Assembly: GCA_023259175.1 (NCBI GenBank)
Contig: JAHFQV010000032.1
Location: 1-35,144 of the forward strand
Length of the DNA stretch: 35,144 bases
Reading direction: 5' to 3'
Source: Oxalobacteraceae bacterium
Lineage (GTDB): Bacteria; Pseudomonadota; Gammaproteobacteria; Burkholderiales; Burkholderiaceae_D
In this document: piece by piece, positions 1 to 7,790 of the stretch
How the letters are laid out: each line of letters starts with the position of its first letter
Numbering within the stretch: the first letter of the stretch is position 1
Program-made: the position numbers and the translations under genes
The notes under the pieces: generated by a model
Told to the model about the DNA's origin: nothing
What the model saw: only the letters and a program-made list of their open reading frames with translations
The model's database searches: none

Positions 1-132
1 ATTTCGGCGGGCGGTGCCGTGATCATGCGACCACATGTATTTCATGCCTCAGATAAAGCAAGTGACGCGAGACCTCGTAGAGTTTTGCATTTTGAATATT
101 CTGGGTATGCTTTGCCGGGCTGTATCGGATGA
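1..132 (+). CDS. C-terminal end of a phytanoyl-CoA dioxygenase-like (2-oxoglutarate/Fe(II)) protein, cut by the window edge
   Basis: An open frame runs in from the window edge for 43 codons and ends at TGA 130-132. The tail contains GGAVIMRP, then HVFHAS, then PRRVLHFEY. This resembles the end of the PhyH double-stranded beta-helix, where the distal iron-ligand His follows an MRP motif and an Arg in the RRVLH strand binds the 2-oxoglutarate carboxylate. These proteins hydroxylate small substrates, and the substrate cannot be judged from this fragment. The gene converges on the toxin-antitoxin pair to its right, with about 65 bases between the stops and no clear terminator. The assignment rests on motif memory over a short stretch. 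Confidence 0.65.
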   Translation: MSAGGAVIMRPHVFHASDKASDARPRRVLHFEYSGYALPGCIG

Positions 133-197
133 GGTGATTAATTCGCAGCATGGGGTCGGAGGTGTGCTAATTGGCTTAAGTGTGAGTTTGGGTGAAT

Positions 198-512
198 CTA
201 TGCTGTAGCCGCACTATGTATGGATAATTTTAAACCTGCGGCGTGAAATACTGCTAGCAAGGTTCTCATTGTGGGGTTGCCTGTAGGAGAAAGGGCGCGG
301 TAAATACTCTCCCTAGGAAGCCCCGCACGTTCAGCCACGCTTGCCATGCCTTGGGCTTCTATGACGTGGCGCAAAGCGGCTAGTAACGCGGCTTGTCCTC
401 CCTCTTGGTCGGCTTCATCGAGTGCTACCGCTAGGTATTCATCTGCAAAACTTGGGTCTTCACGTAATAGCTCTACTACTGCATTATCATGTGGGCGCGA
501 CGTGTTAGTCAT
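198..512 (-). CDS. HTH antitoxin of a type II toxin-antitoxin pair (addiction module antidote, TIGR02684-like)
   Basis: This is a 104-residue protein with an acidic N-terminal part (DEYLAVALDEADQEGG) and a C-terminal helix-turn-helix (ALRHVIEAQGMASVAERAGL, then RESIYRALSPTGNPTMRTLL). The pattern is that of the 'probable addiction module antidote' family, which binds the cognate RelE-like toxin and autorepresses the operon. The frame stays open further upstream, but ATG at 512 is chosen: it begins just before the toxin stop (8-base overlap) and has a GAGGAG Shine-Dalgarno about 10 bases upstream. The toxin-first order and overlap indicate translational coupling. Confidence is high for the class; the exact family is from pattern recognition. 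Confidence 0.85.
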   Translation of the reverse strand: MTNTSRPHDNAVVELLREDPSFADEYLAVALDEADQEGGQAALLAALRHVIEAQGMASVAERAGLPRESIYRALSPTGNPTMRTLLAVFHAAGLKLSIHSAATA

Positions 513-834
513 GGTGGGTTCTCCTCTTCCAATCTTTCCAGTATTTAATCGCGGTTTGAATATCTGCTTGTTGTGTCCGCTTATCTCCACCAACAAGCAA
601 TAATAAAATTTCCGCTCCTGCTTTTGCGTAATAGACGCGGTAGCCTTGTCCGTGGTCAATCTTTAATTCCCAAACGCCGTCACTTAGGGGTTTACAATCA
701 CCAAAGTTCCCCGCTGCCATGCGTCCCACCCGCACAATGATTCTTGCTCGTACTAGACGGTCGCTTAGCTTGGATAGCCAATTTTTATAGGGGTCATGCC
801 CTTCTGGGCTTAAATAGTCGATTACTTGATACAT
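505..834 (-). CDS. RelE/ParE-superfamily toxin (addiction module killer protein, TIGR02683-like)
   Basis: This is a 109-residue basic protein with the compact fold signature of the family: a helical N-terminus (PYKNWLSKLSDRLVRARI), then GNFGDCKPLSDGVWELKID, then GYRVYYAKAG, ILLLLVGGDKRTQQADI and a C-terminal YWKDWKRR helix. Members are ribosome-dependent mRNA endonucleases or related inhibitors, neutralised by the small HTH protein encoded next to them. Length is normal for the family. The gene lies upstream of its antitoxin and overlaps it, the HigBA-like order. A good promoter sits directly upstream, and AGGA 837-840 can serve as ribosome binding site. No sign of inactivation is visible. 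Confidence 0.87.
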   Translation of the reverse strand: MYQVIDYLSPEGHDPYKNWLSKLSDRLVRARIIVRVGRMAAGNFGDCKPLSDGVWELKIDHGQGYRVYYAKAGAEILLLLVGGDKRTQQADIQTAIKYWKDWKRRTHHD

Positions 835-846
835 ATTATCCTGTGA

Positions 847-874
847 ATTATACGTTACAAATTAAAGGAATCAA
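847..874 (-). promoter_or_regulatory. Promoter of the left toxin-antitoxin operon
   Basis: On the minus strand TTGATT (874-869) and a perfect TATAAT (852-847) are separated by 16 bases, and the toxin ATG is 12 bases beyond the -10 box. The -35 box is only a few bases beyond the stop codon of the integrase remnant, so the promoter is packed into the 45-base gap. The short leader would favour autorepression by the antitoxin. Confidence 0.75.
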
Positions 875-879
875 GGGTT

Positions 880-1812
880 TTATTTGATTGCTCGCAAACC
901 CACTTCTACTGGCGTAAATTCAATTTTGGCTTGTTCAAGCGCCCACTCTTCAATTTTGATGTGCCATTTTCTCAGCAAGTCGATAGGGCGGTTACGATAA
1001 TGTTTTTCAGCGATGGCGCTGGGTTTATGTCCCATGATTTGCGCCGATATTCCAGCAGGAACCTCCACCCATTCACACAATGTGCCGAATGATAGGCGTA
1101 ATCCATTGATGGTCATATCAGGCAAACCAGCGCGAGCAAGCACCTTCTTATGTGCGCCTGTCGGTTCTTCAATATGGCCGCTTTTAGATGATGCGCTTGA
1201 GAATACCAATTCGTTTCGCTTTGGTAGATTTGCGAGAAGATGCGCCAAGTAAGGGCATAATGGAATTGTTCTATCGCCTTCCACTTTGTCGCGTATGGTC
1301 ATGGTTTTCCACTGAAAATCAACATCAACCCATTTCAATTCGCTAGGTTCTCGCCTTCTAGCACCGGTCAGTAGTAAGAATTGTAAGTAGGCGGACTGAA
1401 CAGGGTTGTTGATTTCTTTTACTGTTTTAAACCATGAGGTGAGCTGCTCGCGCTGCAAACAGTCACCTTCCTTCGTATTTTCGCTTGGCATCTCATCTTT
1501 AACCTGTTGTGACTTGCAAGTACCAGCGGGGACTAATCCAGCATATTGCGAATGTGATTCACACCAATTGATGAAGACTGAAAGTAAGTGGAAGGCGAAA
1601 GCGGCTTGAGTTGGTCGCTTCTCTGCTTCAACTGCCAACCACTTACCAATACGCTGACCAGATAATTCTGAAAGTCGCATGTCAAGCAATGACGCAAGCG
1701 CACCTGCTTTGGTTAAACCTTTTCCACGTATCTTCTTTTCACCACCACGGCGCATTACAGTTTCGTGGTCGCGTAGGAGTGTTTTGTTAGGACCAACTAC
1801 GCAGCAAGCCAA
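880..1812 (-). pseudogene. N-terminally truncated tyrosine recombinase (P4-type/tRNA-island integrase) fused to the lexA 3' end
   Basis: The 310-codon frame matches the middle and C-terminal parts of long tyrosine integrases. The core-binding domain runs from about residue 15 (RDHETVMRRGGEKKIRGKG) to 100. The catalytic domain contains LLTGARRRE (first catalytic Arg), the HxxR box region INGLRLSFGTL, MGHKPSAIAEKHYR (His and the Tyr nucleophile), then a DLLRKWH tail. Family members normally carry about 120 more residues at the N-terminus, the arm-type DNA-binding part, which is absent here. The first 10 or so codons overlap the lexA end in another frame. In addition, the His of the HxxR box is Asn. 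Truncation plus loss of a catalytic residue suggests a dead remnant, although the frame has not decayed by stops. It marks a past integration or deletion at this junction. Confidence 0.8.
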
Positions 1813-2443
1813 CAGCCAAACCTTCTAGTGCAAAATCGGTTTCGTTTTCGCCGACGATGATGGGTGAAAAATCTGGGTTTTCTGGGAATAGGGTGATGCC
1901 GTCCGCGGTTTTCATATAGCGTTTGACGGTGACTTCTTCGCCTATGCGTGCCACGACGATTTGACCATTGCGCGCACTGTCGGCTTTTTTAACGGCAAGT
2001 AAATCGCCATCCATGATGCCAATATCGCGCATAGATAAACCCCTTACTTTGAGCAAAAAATCGGGTTTGGCCGAGAAGAGTGCGGGATCGACTTGGTAAG
2101 TTGCTTCAACGTGTTCGGTTGCCAAGATGGGCGCACCAGCGGCAACACGACCGACCAAGGGAAGGCTCAGTTGCATGAATGCGAGGTCCGGCAAGGGGAT
2201 TTGCATGCTGGGCTTGTTACTTGAAAAAGGAGATTCGAGTAAGCGTATGCCGCGCGAGGTTCCGGCGGCGAGTTCGATAACTCGTTTTCTGGCTAAGGCT
2301 TGTAAATGTTCTTCCGCCGCGTTGGTGGATTTGAAACCGAGTTCCTTGGCTATTTCGGCCCGTGTTGGAGGAAAGCCCGTATTTTGAATTGCGTCTTTAA
2401 TCAGATTGAGTATCTGTTCTTGACGTGGGGTAAGTTTGATCAT
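1787..2443 (-). CDS. lexA: LexA repressor, SOS response master regulator
   Basis: This 218-residue protein has a winged-helix N-terminus ([14 protein letters not shown], then [24 protein letters not shown], residues 2-47). A linker somewhat longer than in E. coli follows, then the S24 peptidase domain. The cleavage site is Ala102-Gly103 (GRVAAG), the nucleophile Ser137 (GLSMRDIG) and the general base Lys174 (TVKRY). LexA represses DNA-repair genes and self-cleaves when stimulated by RecA filaments. The frame is open for 73 codons upstream, but ATG 2443 is the conserved start and the SOS operator lies inside that extension. The last residues (RSWS) sit exactly where an integrase remnant begins, so the natural C-terminus may have been altered. 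It is divergent from rpsF. Confidence 0.96.
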   Translation of the reverse strand: MIKLTPRQEQILNLIKDAIQNTGFPPTRAEIAKELGFKSTNAAEEHLQALARKRVIELAAGTSRGIRLLESPFSSNKPSMQIPLPDLAFMQLSLPLVGRVAAGAPILATEHVEATYQVDPALFSAKPDFLLKVRGLSMRDIGIMDGDLLAVKKADSARNGQIVVARIGEEVTVKRYMKTADGITLFPENPDFSPIIVGENETDFALEGLAVGLLRSWS

Positions 2444-2528
2444 GACTATCCTGAGTGGTGAAGGAATGCGGGCATCGGGTTTTGTGCTGGAAATTCGGTT
2501 TGGCTGCAGAGATAGGTAAAATAGGGAG

Positions 2529-2572
2529 ATTATATTTCCCTGTATAGCCAAGCAGTCTGTATTTTTATACAG
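2529..2572 (-). promoter_or_regulatory. lexA promoter with one perfect and one imperfect SOS box
   Basis: CTGTATTTTTATACAG at 2557-2572 fits the CTGT-N8-ACAG LexA operator perfectly. A second, imperfect copy, CTGTATAGCCAAGCAG, lies at 2540-2555. A TATAAT -10 box for lexA is on the minus strand at 2534-2529, so the imperfect box fills the -10/-35 spacer and the perfect box covers the -35 region. This is the expected arrangement for LexA autorepression. The transcript start would lie about 80 bases upstream of the ATG. Confidence 0.9.
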
Positions 2573-2701
2573 TCCTATCTGAAACGCAAGAAATATTTTC
2601 TGTATGCGCTTTCGCCTGTCTATAAATTGCCCAACTGCCCAACAATACCGGGGTATTTTCATTTCCCCGCGCAGATTACGCGCAAAGCCCGCGCAAACTC
2701 A

Positions 2702-2730
2702 TTGATTCTGCTGTGAAAATCAGTTATTAT
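2702..2730 (+). promoter_or_regulatory. Promoter of the rpsF-priB-rpsR-rplI operon
   Basis: TTGATT (2702-2707) and TATTAT (2725-2730) are spaced by 17 bases. They lie about 70 bases before the rpsF ATG, which has a strong AAGGAG at 2791-2796. The 358-base gap between lexA and rpsF (2444-2801) holds this promoter and the lexA operator region; I see no further gene in it. The leader of about 60 bases could carry ribosomal-protein autoregulation, but no convincing structure was recognised. Confidence 0.6.
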
Positions 2731-2801
2731 CGTGGGCTGTCCTCTTCCTGCACTCGTCTTGACGCCGAGGCAGGCTTTATTTATGTCCACAAGGAGAAAT
2801 T

Positions 2802-3170
2802 ATGCGTCATTATGAAATCGTATTTATCGTACATCCCGATCAGAGCGAGCAAGTGCCTGCAATGATCGAACGTTACAAAGCAAGTGTAACGGCACGCGGT
2901 GGTCAAGTGCACCGTGTTGAAGATTGGGGTCGTCGTCAGTTGGCCTACATGATTCAAAAATTGGCTAAGGCTCATTATGTTTGCATGAACATTGAGTGCG
3001 ATGCTGAAACTTTGCTTGAGTTGGAAACAGCATTCAAATTTAATGATGCCGTTTTGCGTCACCTCACTGTGAAAATGAAAAAAGCAGAAATAGCGCCTTC
3101 TCCAATGATGAAATCTGTGCAGAAAGAAGATTCTGCAAAGGCTTCACGCGTAGAAGCGCCAGCCGCTTAA
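2802..3170 (+). CDS. rpsF: 30S ribosomal protein S6
   Basis: This 122-residue protein starts [25 protein letters not shown] and continues with [25 protein letters not shown], the standard S6 sequence. S6 sits on the platform of the small subunit, paired with S18. The C-terminal tail after about residue 95 is variable and Lys/Ala/Ser-rich, as in other beta-proteobacteria. It is the first gene of the classic S6-PriB-S18-L9 operon and has a strong AAGGAG ribosome binding site. Confidence 0.98.
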   Translation: MRHYEIVFIVHPDQSEQVPAMIERYKASVTARGGQVHRVEDWGRRQLAYMIQKLAKAHYVCMNIECDAETLLELETAFKFNDAVLRHLTVKMKKAEIAPSPMMKSVQKEDSAKASRVEAPAA

Positions 3171-3227
3171 TTATTTTCGTCGAGCGTGTTTTCCATCAGT
3201 TCATAATCAAACTTGTGGGTTCATCTG

Positions 3228-3542
3228 TTGAATCAGCTTATTTTAGTCGCGAGTATTGTTGAAAAATCGGTAGTGCGTTTTACCCCAGCGGGGATACCCA
3301 TTACCACGGCAATTTTGCTACATGAATCTAAGCAGGAACAAGCAGGCAATCAACGCCAGATTGAGTTTGAAATTTCCGCGCTTGCAGCCGGTGAGATTTC
3401 GAAGCGATTTCTGGAAATTGAGTTGGGAACCCCGATGATTTTTACTGGTTTTTTGGCACGCAAAAACCGCAACAGCAAAAGCCTCATTTTTCATATTACT
3501 GCTTTTGAGCAGCTTGGAAATGAGGAAAATTTACTAGATTAG
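3228..3542 (+). CDS. priB: Primosomal replication protein N (PriB)
   Basis: PriB is an OB-fold single-stranded-DNA-binding protein that bridges PriA and DnaT/DnaB during replication restart. The sequence LNQLILVASIVEKSVVRFTPAGIPI followed by LHESKQEQAG and RQIEFEISALAAG fits the family. About 104 residues is normal. I place the start at TTG 3228, so that the protein begins like other PriBs (MNQL or similar). A further in-frame TTG at 3213 would add five residues; no ATG is available and the Shine-Dalgarno is weak, so translation probably depends on coupling from rpsF. The position between rpsF and rpsR is diagnostic. Confidence 0.9.
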   Translation: MNQLILVASIVEKSVVRFTPAGIPITTAILLHESKQEQAGNQRQIEFEISALAAGEISKRFLEIELGTPMIFTGFLARKNRNSKSLIFHITAFEQLGNEENLLD

Positions 3543-3551
3543 GAGCCTAAC

Positions 3552-3836
3552 ATGGCATTCGGTAAAAAATTTGATAAAAGCAAATTGAAACAAAAGCGTC
3601 AGCAACAAAATCCTTTGTTCAAGCGTAAAAAATTCTGCCGCTTCTCAGCGGGTCATGTAGCAGCGGTCGATTACAAAGACGTTGATACACTTAAAGATTT
3701 TATCCAGGAAAACGGCAAGATTATGCCAGCACGTTTGACAGGTACTAAAGCTTTGTACCAACGTCAAGTTGACACCGCAGTTAAGCGCGCACGCTATCTC
3801 GCGTTGTTGCCTTACACTGATTTGCACACAGCGTAA
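3552..3836 (+). CDS. rpsR: 30S ribosomal protein S18
   Basis: This 94-residue basic protein carries the S18 core: [36 protein letters not shown], then [23 protein letters not shown]18 binds 16S rRNA next to S6 on the platform. A short lysine/glutamine-rich N-terminal extension ([18 protein letters not shown]) precedes the core. AGGAG at 3541-3545 overlaps the priB stop codon region, so the two genes are tightly linked. Confidence 0.98.
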   Translation: MAFGKKFDKSKLKQKRQQQNPLFKRKKFCRFSAGHVAAVDYKDVDTLKDFIQENGKIMPARLTGTKALYQRQVDTAVKRARYLALLPYTDLHTA

Positions 3837-3862
3837 TTGACGACGGATATTAGGAGAAAAAC

Positions 3863-4315
3863 ATGCAAGTTATTTTGATGGATAAAGTCGTTAATCTCGG
3901 CAATTTGGGTGATGTAGTTCGCGTTAAAGATGGTTACGCACGTAACTTCTTGATACCACAACGTATCGCTCGTCGTGCGACAGCAGCAGCAATCGCTGAG
4001 TTCGAAGCTAAGCGTGCTGAATTGGAAAAATTGGCTGCAGCTAAATTGGCTCAAGCACAAGCGCAAGGCGAAAAATTGAATGGTTTGACTGTTCAAATCG
4101 CTCAAAAAGCGGGTGTTGATGGCCGTTTGTTTGGTTCTGTGACGAATTTTGATATTGCAGAAGCTTTGACAAAACAAGGTTTTGCGCTCGAAAAATCACA
4201 AGTGCGTTTGCCACAAGGTCCTTTGAAAAACACGGGCGACCATACTGTTTCAGTTGCATTGCACACTGACGTGGTTGTTGATGTTGTGGTTTCAGTTTTG
4301 GGCGAACACGCTTAA
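3863..4315 (+). CDS. rplI: 50S ribosomal protein L9
   Basis: This 150-residue protein opens with [21 protein letters not shown] and then [12 protein letters not shown], the L9 signature. A long central helix ([23 protein letters not shown]) and a C-terminal rRNA-binding domain with [19 protein letters not shown] follow. L9 binds domain V of 23S rRNA and affects translational fidelity. It closes the ribosomal operon: AGGAG lies about 7 bases before its ATG and a strong intrinsic terminator is just downstream. Confidence 0.98.
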   Translation: MQVILMDKVVNLGNLGDVVRVKDGYARNFLIPQRIARRATAAAIAEFEAKRAELEKLAAAKLAQAQAQGEKLNGLTVQIAQKAGVDGRLFGSVTNFDIAEALTKQGFALEKSQVRLPQGPLKNTGDHTVSVALHTDVVVDVVVSVLGEHA

Positions 4316-4331
4316 TTCTATTTGTATATGT

Positions 4332-4362
4332 AAAAAAGGCCGGGTGCATCCCGGCCTTTTTT
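4332..4362 (+). terminator. Intrinsic terminator after rplI
   Basis: GGCCGGG and CCCGGCC form a perfect 7-bp GC stem around a 5-base loop. The stem is flanked by six A on the left and six T on the right, so it may work in both directions. It separates the ribosomal operon from dnaB. Confidence 0.93.
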
Positions 4363-4435
4363 ACGCCTGAAATTGGGTGTCGTAATTCGGCTCAATTTGA
4401 CACGTTTATCCTGCTTTTGTCTCAGCATATAAAGG

Positions 4436-4441
4436 TATAAT
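4436..4441 (+). promoter_or_regulatory. Candidate -10 box of dnaB
   Basis: A perfect TATAAT ends 7 bases before the dnaB ATG. This would give an almost leaderless transcript. A TTGACA at 4397-4402 is 33 bases away, too far to be its partner; no good -35 is at the right distance. A promoter is expected here because of the terminator upstream, but its exact position is uncertain. Confidence 0.35.
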
Positions 4442-4448
4442 CCACCCC

Positions 4449-5837
4449 ATGAAATTACCCCCAGATATGCAACTTGATTCCCTTCGCGTTCCGCCCCATT
4501 CGATTGAGGCGGAGCAATCGGTATTGGGCGGCTTGTTATTGGATAATGCGGCTTGGGATAGGATCGCGGATTTTATTAGTGAAGATGATTTCTATCGCTT
4601 CGATCATCGCTTGATTTTTCAGGCAGCTGTAAAACTGATTAATGCCTCGCGACCCGCGGACGTGATTACGGTTTTTGATGCGCTCAATGCGTCGGGTAAA
4701 TCCGACGATGTCGGTGGCCTGAGCTACCTGAACGCGCTGGCGCAAAATACACCCTCAGCGGCCAATATTCGGCGCTATGCAGAAATTGTGCGTGACCGTG
4801 GTGTGCTCAGAAAATTGATTACAGTCGCCGATGAAATCGCAGGAAAAGCCTTAAATCCGCAAGGTAAAGAAGTTAAGCAAATGCTGGATGAGGCGGAATC
4901 AAAAATTTTTGCCATCGCAGAAGAGGGCGCGCGTGGTGCCCAAGGATTTCAGGCGATTCAGCCTTTGTTGACGCAAGTTGTGGAGCGCATTGATGAGTTG
5001 TACAACCGTGATCACACCAGTGATATTACAGGTGTACCGACTGGTTTTATTGATCTGGATCGCATGACTTCGGGCTTGCAGCCGGGCGATTTGATTATCG
5101 TTGCGGGGCGGCCTTCGATGGGAAAAACCGCGTTTTCGATTAATATCGGCGAGAATGTTGCGATTGATAGTGGTTTGCCGGTGGCCGTATTTTCGATGGA
5201 AATGGGCGGCGCGCAATTGGCGATGCGGATGCTGGGTTCGGTCGGTAAATTAGATCAACATCGCTTGCGTACCGGCCGATTGATTGATGAAGATTGGCCG
5301 CGCTTGACGCATGCCATTCAAAAAATGAACGAAGCGCAGTTTTATATTGATGAGACTCCGGCCTTAAATGCGATTGAATTACGCGCACGTTCGCGACGAC
5401 TCTCGCGTCAGTGCGGCAAGTTGGGTCTGATTATTATCGATTACTTGCAGCTAATGTCGGGCAATGGACAAGGTGAAAATCGGGCAACCGAGATTTCCGA
5501 AATCTCGCGAAGTTTGAAGGGTTTGGCAAAAGAGTTGCAATGCCCCGTGATTGCACTTTCGCAGCTAAATCGTTCATTAGAGCAGCGCCCGAATAAACGT
5601 CCCGTGATGTCCGATTTGCGTGAGTCTGGCGCGATTGAACAAGATGCCGATGTGATTTTGTTTATTTATCGGGATCAGGTGTACAACCCCGATTCACCGG
5701 ATAAAGGGACAGCGGAAATCATCATTGGTAAACAGCGTAACGGCCCCATTGGAAGCGTGCGCTTGACCTTTTTGGGTGAATATACCAAGTTTGATAATTA
5801 CACGGGCTCCTTGTCTGTGTATGGCGATAACGAATAA
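4449..5837 (+). CDS. dnaB: Replicative DNA helicase DnaB
   Basis: This is a 462-residue hexameric 5'-3' helicase. The N-terminal primase-interacting domain covers about residues 14-115 (PHSIEAEQSVLGGLLLD). The linker is followed by the RecA-like motor with Walker A GRPSMGKT at 220-227, SMEMGG, the Walker B strand LIIIDYLQLM, SQLNRSLEQRPNKRP, and the arginine-finger region QRNGPIGSVRLTF. No intein or insertion interrupts it and the length is typical. It unwinds DNA at the replication fork and is loaded by PriA/PriB-dependent restart, which fits its neighbourhood to priB. Confidence 0.98.
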   Translation: MKLPPDMQLDSLRVPPHSIEAEQSVLGGLLLDNAAWDRIADFISEDDFYRFDHRLIFQAAVKLINASRPADVITVFDALNASGKSDDVGGLSYLNALAQNTPSAANIRRYAEIVRDRGVLRKLITVADEIAGKALNPQGKEVKQMLDEAESKIFAIAEEGARGAQGFQAIQPLLTQVVERIDELYNRDHTSDITGVPTGFIDLDRMTSGLQPGDLIIVAGRPSMGKTAFSINIGENVAIDSGLPVAVFSMEMGGAQLAMRMLGSVGKLDQHRLRTGRLIDEDWPRLTHAIQKMNEAQFYIDETPALNAIELRARSRRLSRQCGKLGLIIIDYLQLMSGNGQGENRATEISEISRSLKGLAKELQCPVIALSQLNRSLEQRPNKRPVMSDLRESGAIEQDADVILFIYRDQVYNPDSPDKGTAEIIIGKQRNGPIGSVRLTFLGEYTKFDNYTGSLSVYGDNE

Positions 5838-5888
5838 ATTTGTAGTGGAAGTATGTGGTTCGAGTGAGTCTCTTTTTCTTAGGACTGA

Positions 5889-6003
5889 CGCAAAACAAAC
5901 GCTGGCGTTGTTGAGAGTGCCTTGCCGTACTAAAGTACTGTCTTCGGCTTCTCGCCCCCGACTCAAGCATTCGAGGGCAGGCTCTAGCCAGCGCAATTTT
6001 GTG
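5889..6003. repeat. Structured intergenic element with nested inverted repeats after dnaB
   Basis: The dnaB-DUF47 gap (5838-6062) holds a nested hairpin structure. Outer arms are CGCAAAACAAACGCTGGC (5889-5906) and its near complement (5987-6003), sharing CGCTGGC/GCCAGCG exactly and the A-rich end with one mismatch. Inside, AGAGTGCCTTGCC pairs approximately with GGGCAGGCTCT, and GTACT-AA-AGTAC forms a central hairpin. The size, terminal inverted repeats and position between convergently unrelated genes resemble a small non-coding mobile repeat (MITE or REP-like). No second copy was seen in this window, so its repeat status is inference. Confidence 0.5.
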
Positions 6004-6062
6004 TAGGTCTTATTTTTAAGAGAACTTGATTATAAAAATTTTTCTAATTCAGGGAAATAAAA

Positions 6063-6689
6063 ATGTTTGGACGATTAATGCCCACAGAGGGTAAGTTTTT
6101 TGAGCTCTTTAATCAACACGCCGATTTGTGCGTGAAAGGTTCAAAAGAAATGGTCGCCTTGATGACCAACTTCGATGATTTGGAAATTCGAGTTCATGCA
6201 ATTGAGGGAATTGAAAAGCAAGCCGATACCGTGACTTACAACACGATTGAGTTGCTCCATAAAACTTTCATCACGCCAATCGACCGCGATGATATCCATA
6301 AGCTGATCACGCGTATGGATGATATTTTGGATCTGCTTGAAGATGCTGCGCAGACGATTTCACTTTATGATATTCGTGAAATCACACCTGAAGCAAAACG
6401 TTTGGCTGAACTGTGTTTAGCTTGCGCGTGCAAAGTTCAAGCTGCCGTAGCGCTCCTTAATAATATGGATAATTCGCGCGAAATGCTGGCGATATGCGAA
6501 GAAATTGACCGACTGGAATCGGATGCTGATCACGTTATGCGCGCTGCCATGTCTAAGCTCTTTCGCGATGAACCCGATGTCCGTAATTTGATTAAGCTCA
6601 AAGCGATTTACGAGATTTTAGAAACAGTGACCGACCGATGTGAAGATGTTGCCAATATCATCGAAGGCATTATCGTCGAGAACGCCTAA
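6063..6689 (+). CDS. PhoU-like DUF47 family protein (TIGR00153), probable regulator of the Pit transporter
   Basis: This all-helical 208-residue protein begins MFGRLMPTEGKFFELFNQHA. It has two PhoU-like three-helix bundles; the acidic motifs ITRMDDILDLLEDA (about 80-94) and CEEIDRLESDADHVMR, then ETVTDRCEDVANIIEGI, fit the metal-binding E/DxxxD pattern of PhoU folds. DUF47 proteins are usually encoded directly before a low-affinity phosphate transporter, as here (75 bases upstream of pit). They are thought to modulate its activity. AGGGAA lies about 6 bases before the ATG. No pathology is visible. Confidence 0.93.
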   Translation: MFGRLMPTEGKFFELFNQHADLCVKGSKEMVALMTNFDDLEIRVHAIEGIEKQADTVTYNTIELLHKTFITPIDRDDIHKLITRMDDILDLLEDAAQTISLYDIREITPEAKRLAELCLACACKVQAAVALLNNMDNSREMLAICEEIDRLESDADHVMRAAMSKLFRDEPDVRNLIKLKAIYEILETVTDRCEDVANIIEGIIVENA

Positions 6690-6764
6690 ACTTCAGAGTT
6701 AGCACTTTCATTCATTAGGCCAGATTCTCGTTTTTAGTCGAGAATTTAGAGAAAGATTAAATTT

Positions 6765-7775
6765 ATGCATTCCATACAAATGAGTATGTATGTCATCGTT
6801 TTGTTGGTGGCGTTAGCTTTATTATTTGATTTTATGAACGGTTTTCATGATGCCGCTAACGCGATTGCAACTGTTGTTTCAACAGGTGTATTGAAACCGA
6901 CCCAAGCCGTCGCGATGGCAGCGATTTTTAATGTGCTTGCTTTTTTTGTGTTTAACTTGTCAGTAGCAAAGACAATTGGAAAGGGAACTATTGATCCCGC
7001 GATCATTGATCAATATGTGATTTTTGGTGCACTAGTAGGCGCTATTTTTTGGAATCTGGTTACCTGGTATTTCGGCATACCCTCTTCCTCATCTCACGCT
7101 TTGATTGGTGGTTTGATTGGTGCTGCTGTTGCAAAGGAAGGTACTAGCGCTTTGATTTCGGAAGGCGTTTTCAAAATCATTAAATGGATCATTTTTTCAC
7201 CTTTGATCGGATTCGTACTCGGTTCATTGATGATGCTCGTTGTCTCGTGGATATTCGTAAAATCGACGCCGTTAAAGGTCGATAAATGGTTCCGTCGCCT
7301 GCAACTTTTATCCGCGTCCGTATTTAGCCTTGGACATGGTGGTAATGATGCGCAAAAAACGATGGCGATTATCTGGATGCTGTTAATCGCTTCGGGTAAT
7401 GTTGCTGTCGACGCGAAAATGCCGCCTGATTGGGTTGTCTATTCGTGCTATGCGGCAATCGGCTTAGGCACTCTTTTTGGAGGTTGGCGCATCGTGAAAA
7501 CCATGGGTCAAAAAATTACTAAGCTCAAACCGGTAGGGGGGTTTTGCGCGGAAACTGGTGGCGCTGTGACTTTAATTGTCGCCAATATTTTAGGTATTCC
7601 CGTTTCAACCACACATACCATCACGGGTGCAATTATTGGCGTTGGCTCTTCGCAAAAAATGTCTGCAGTACGTTGGGGTGTTGCTAGTAATATCGTTTGG
7701 GCTTGGGTCTTAACGATACCTGCATCGGCCTTTGTAGCGGCTATTGCGTGGTGGGTCGGTACCAAGATTCTTTAA
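6765..7775 (+). CDS. pit: Low-affinity inorganic phosphate transporter (Pit/PHO4 family)
   Basis: This 336-residue polytopic inner-membrane protein carries the two inverted PHO4 repeats. The N-terminal repeat has DFMNGFHDAANAIATVVSTG and PSSSSHALIGGLIGAA. The C-terminal repeat has SLGHGGNDAQKTMAI and PVSTTHTITGAIIGVG. Pit carriers import metal-phosphate using the proton gradient. The first ATG is used; an ATG five codons later (6780) is possible. It forms a two-gene unit with the DUF47 protein and ends at a strong terminator shared with the convergent regulator gene. Confidence 0.95.
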   Translation: MHSIQMSMYVIVLLVALALLFDFMNGFHDAANAIATVVSTGVLKPTQAVAMAAIFNVLAFFVFNLSVAKTIGKGTIDPAIIDQYVIFGALVGAIFWNLVTWYFGIPSSSSHALIGGLIGAAVAKEGTSALISEGVFKIIKWIIFSPLIGFVLGSLMMLVVSWIFVKSTPLKVDKWFRRLQLLSASVFSLGHGGNDAQKTMAIIWMLLIASGNVAVDAKMPPDWVVYSCYAAIGLGTLFGGWRIVKTMGQKITKLKPVGGFCAETGGAVTLIVANILGIPVSTTHTITGAIIGVGSSQKMSAVRWGVASNIVWAWVLTIPASAFVAAIAWWVGTKIL

Positions 7776-7790
7776 GGTTTGTCAGTCGCA

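Noticed and set aside
1-197. A direct repeat of the lexA 3' end marking the far end of the left element
   Set aside because: No stretch resembling the lexA end was found between position 1 and the antitoxin gene.
2444-2662. 73-residue N-terminal extension of LexA
   Set aside because: It would place the SOS operator inside the coding region; the HTH domain begins at ATG 2443 as in all LexA proteins.
4397-4441. TTGACA and TATAAT before dnaB as one promoter
   Set aside because: The spacing is 33 bases, about twice what sigma-70 accepts. Only the -10 box was kept, with low confidence.
5722-6006. Small open frames on both strands across the dnaB-DUF47 gap
   Set aside because: They arise from the inverted-repeat element and from dnaB antisense; no ribosome binding sites or family resemblance.
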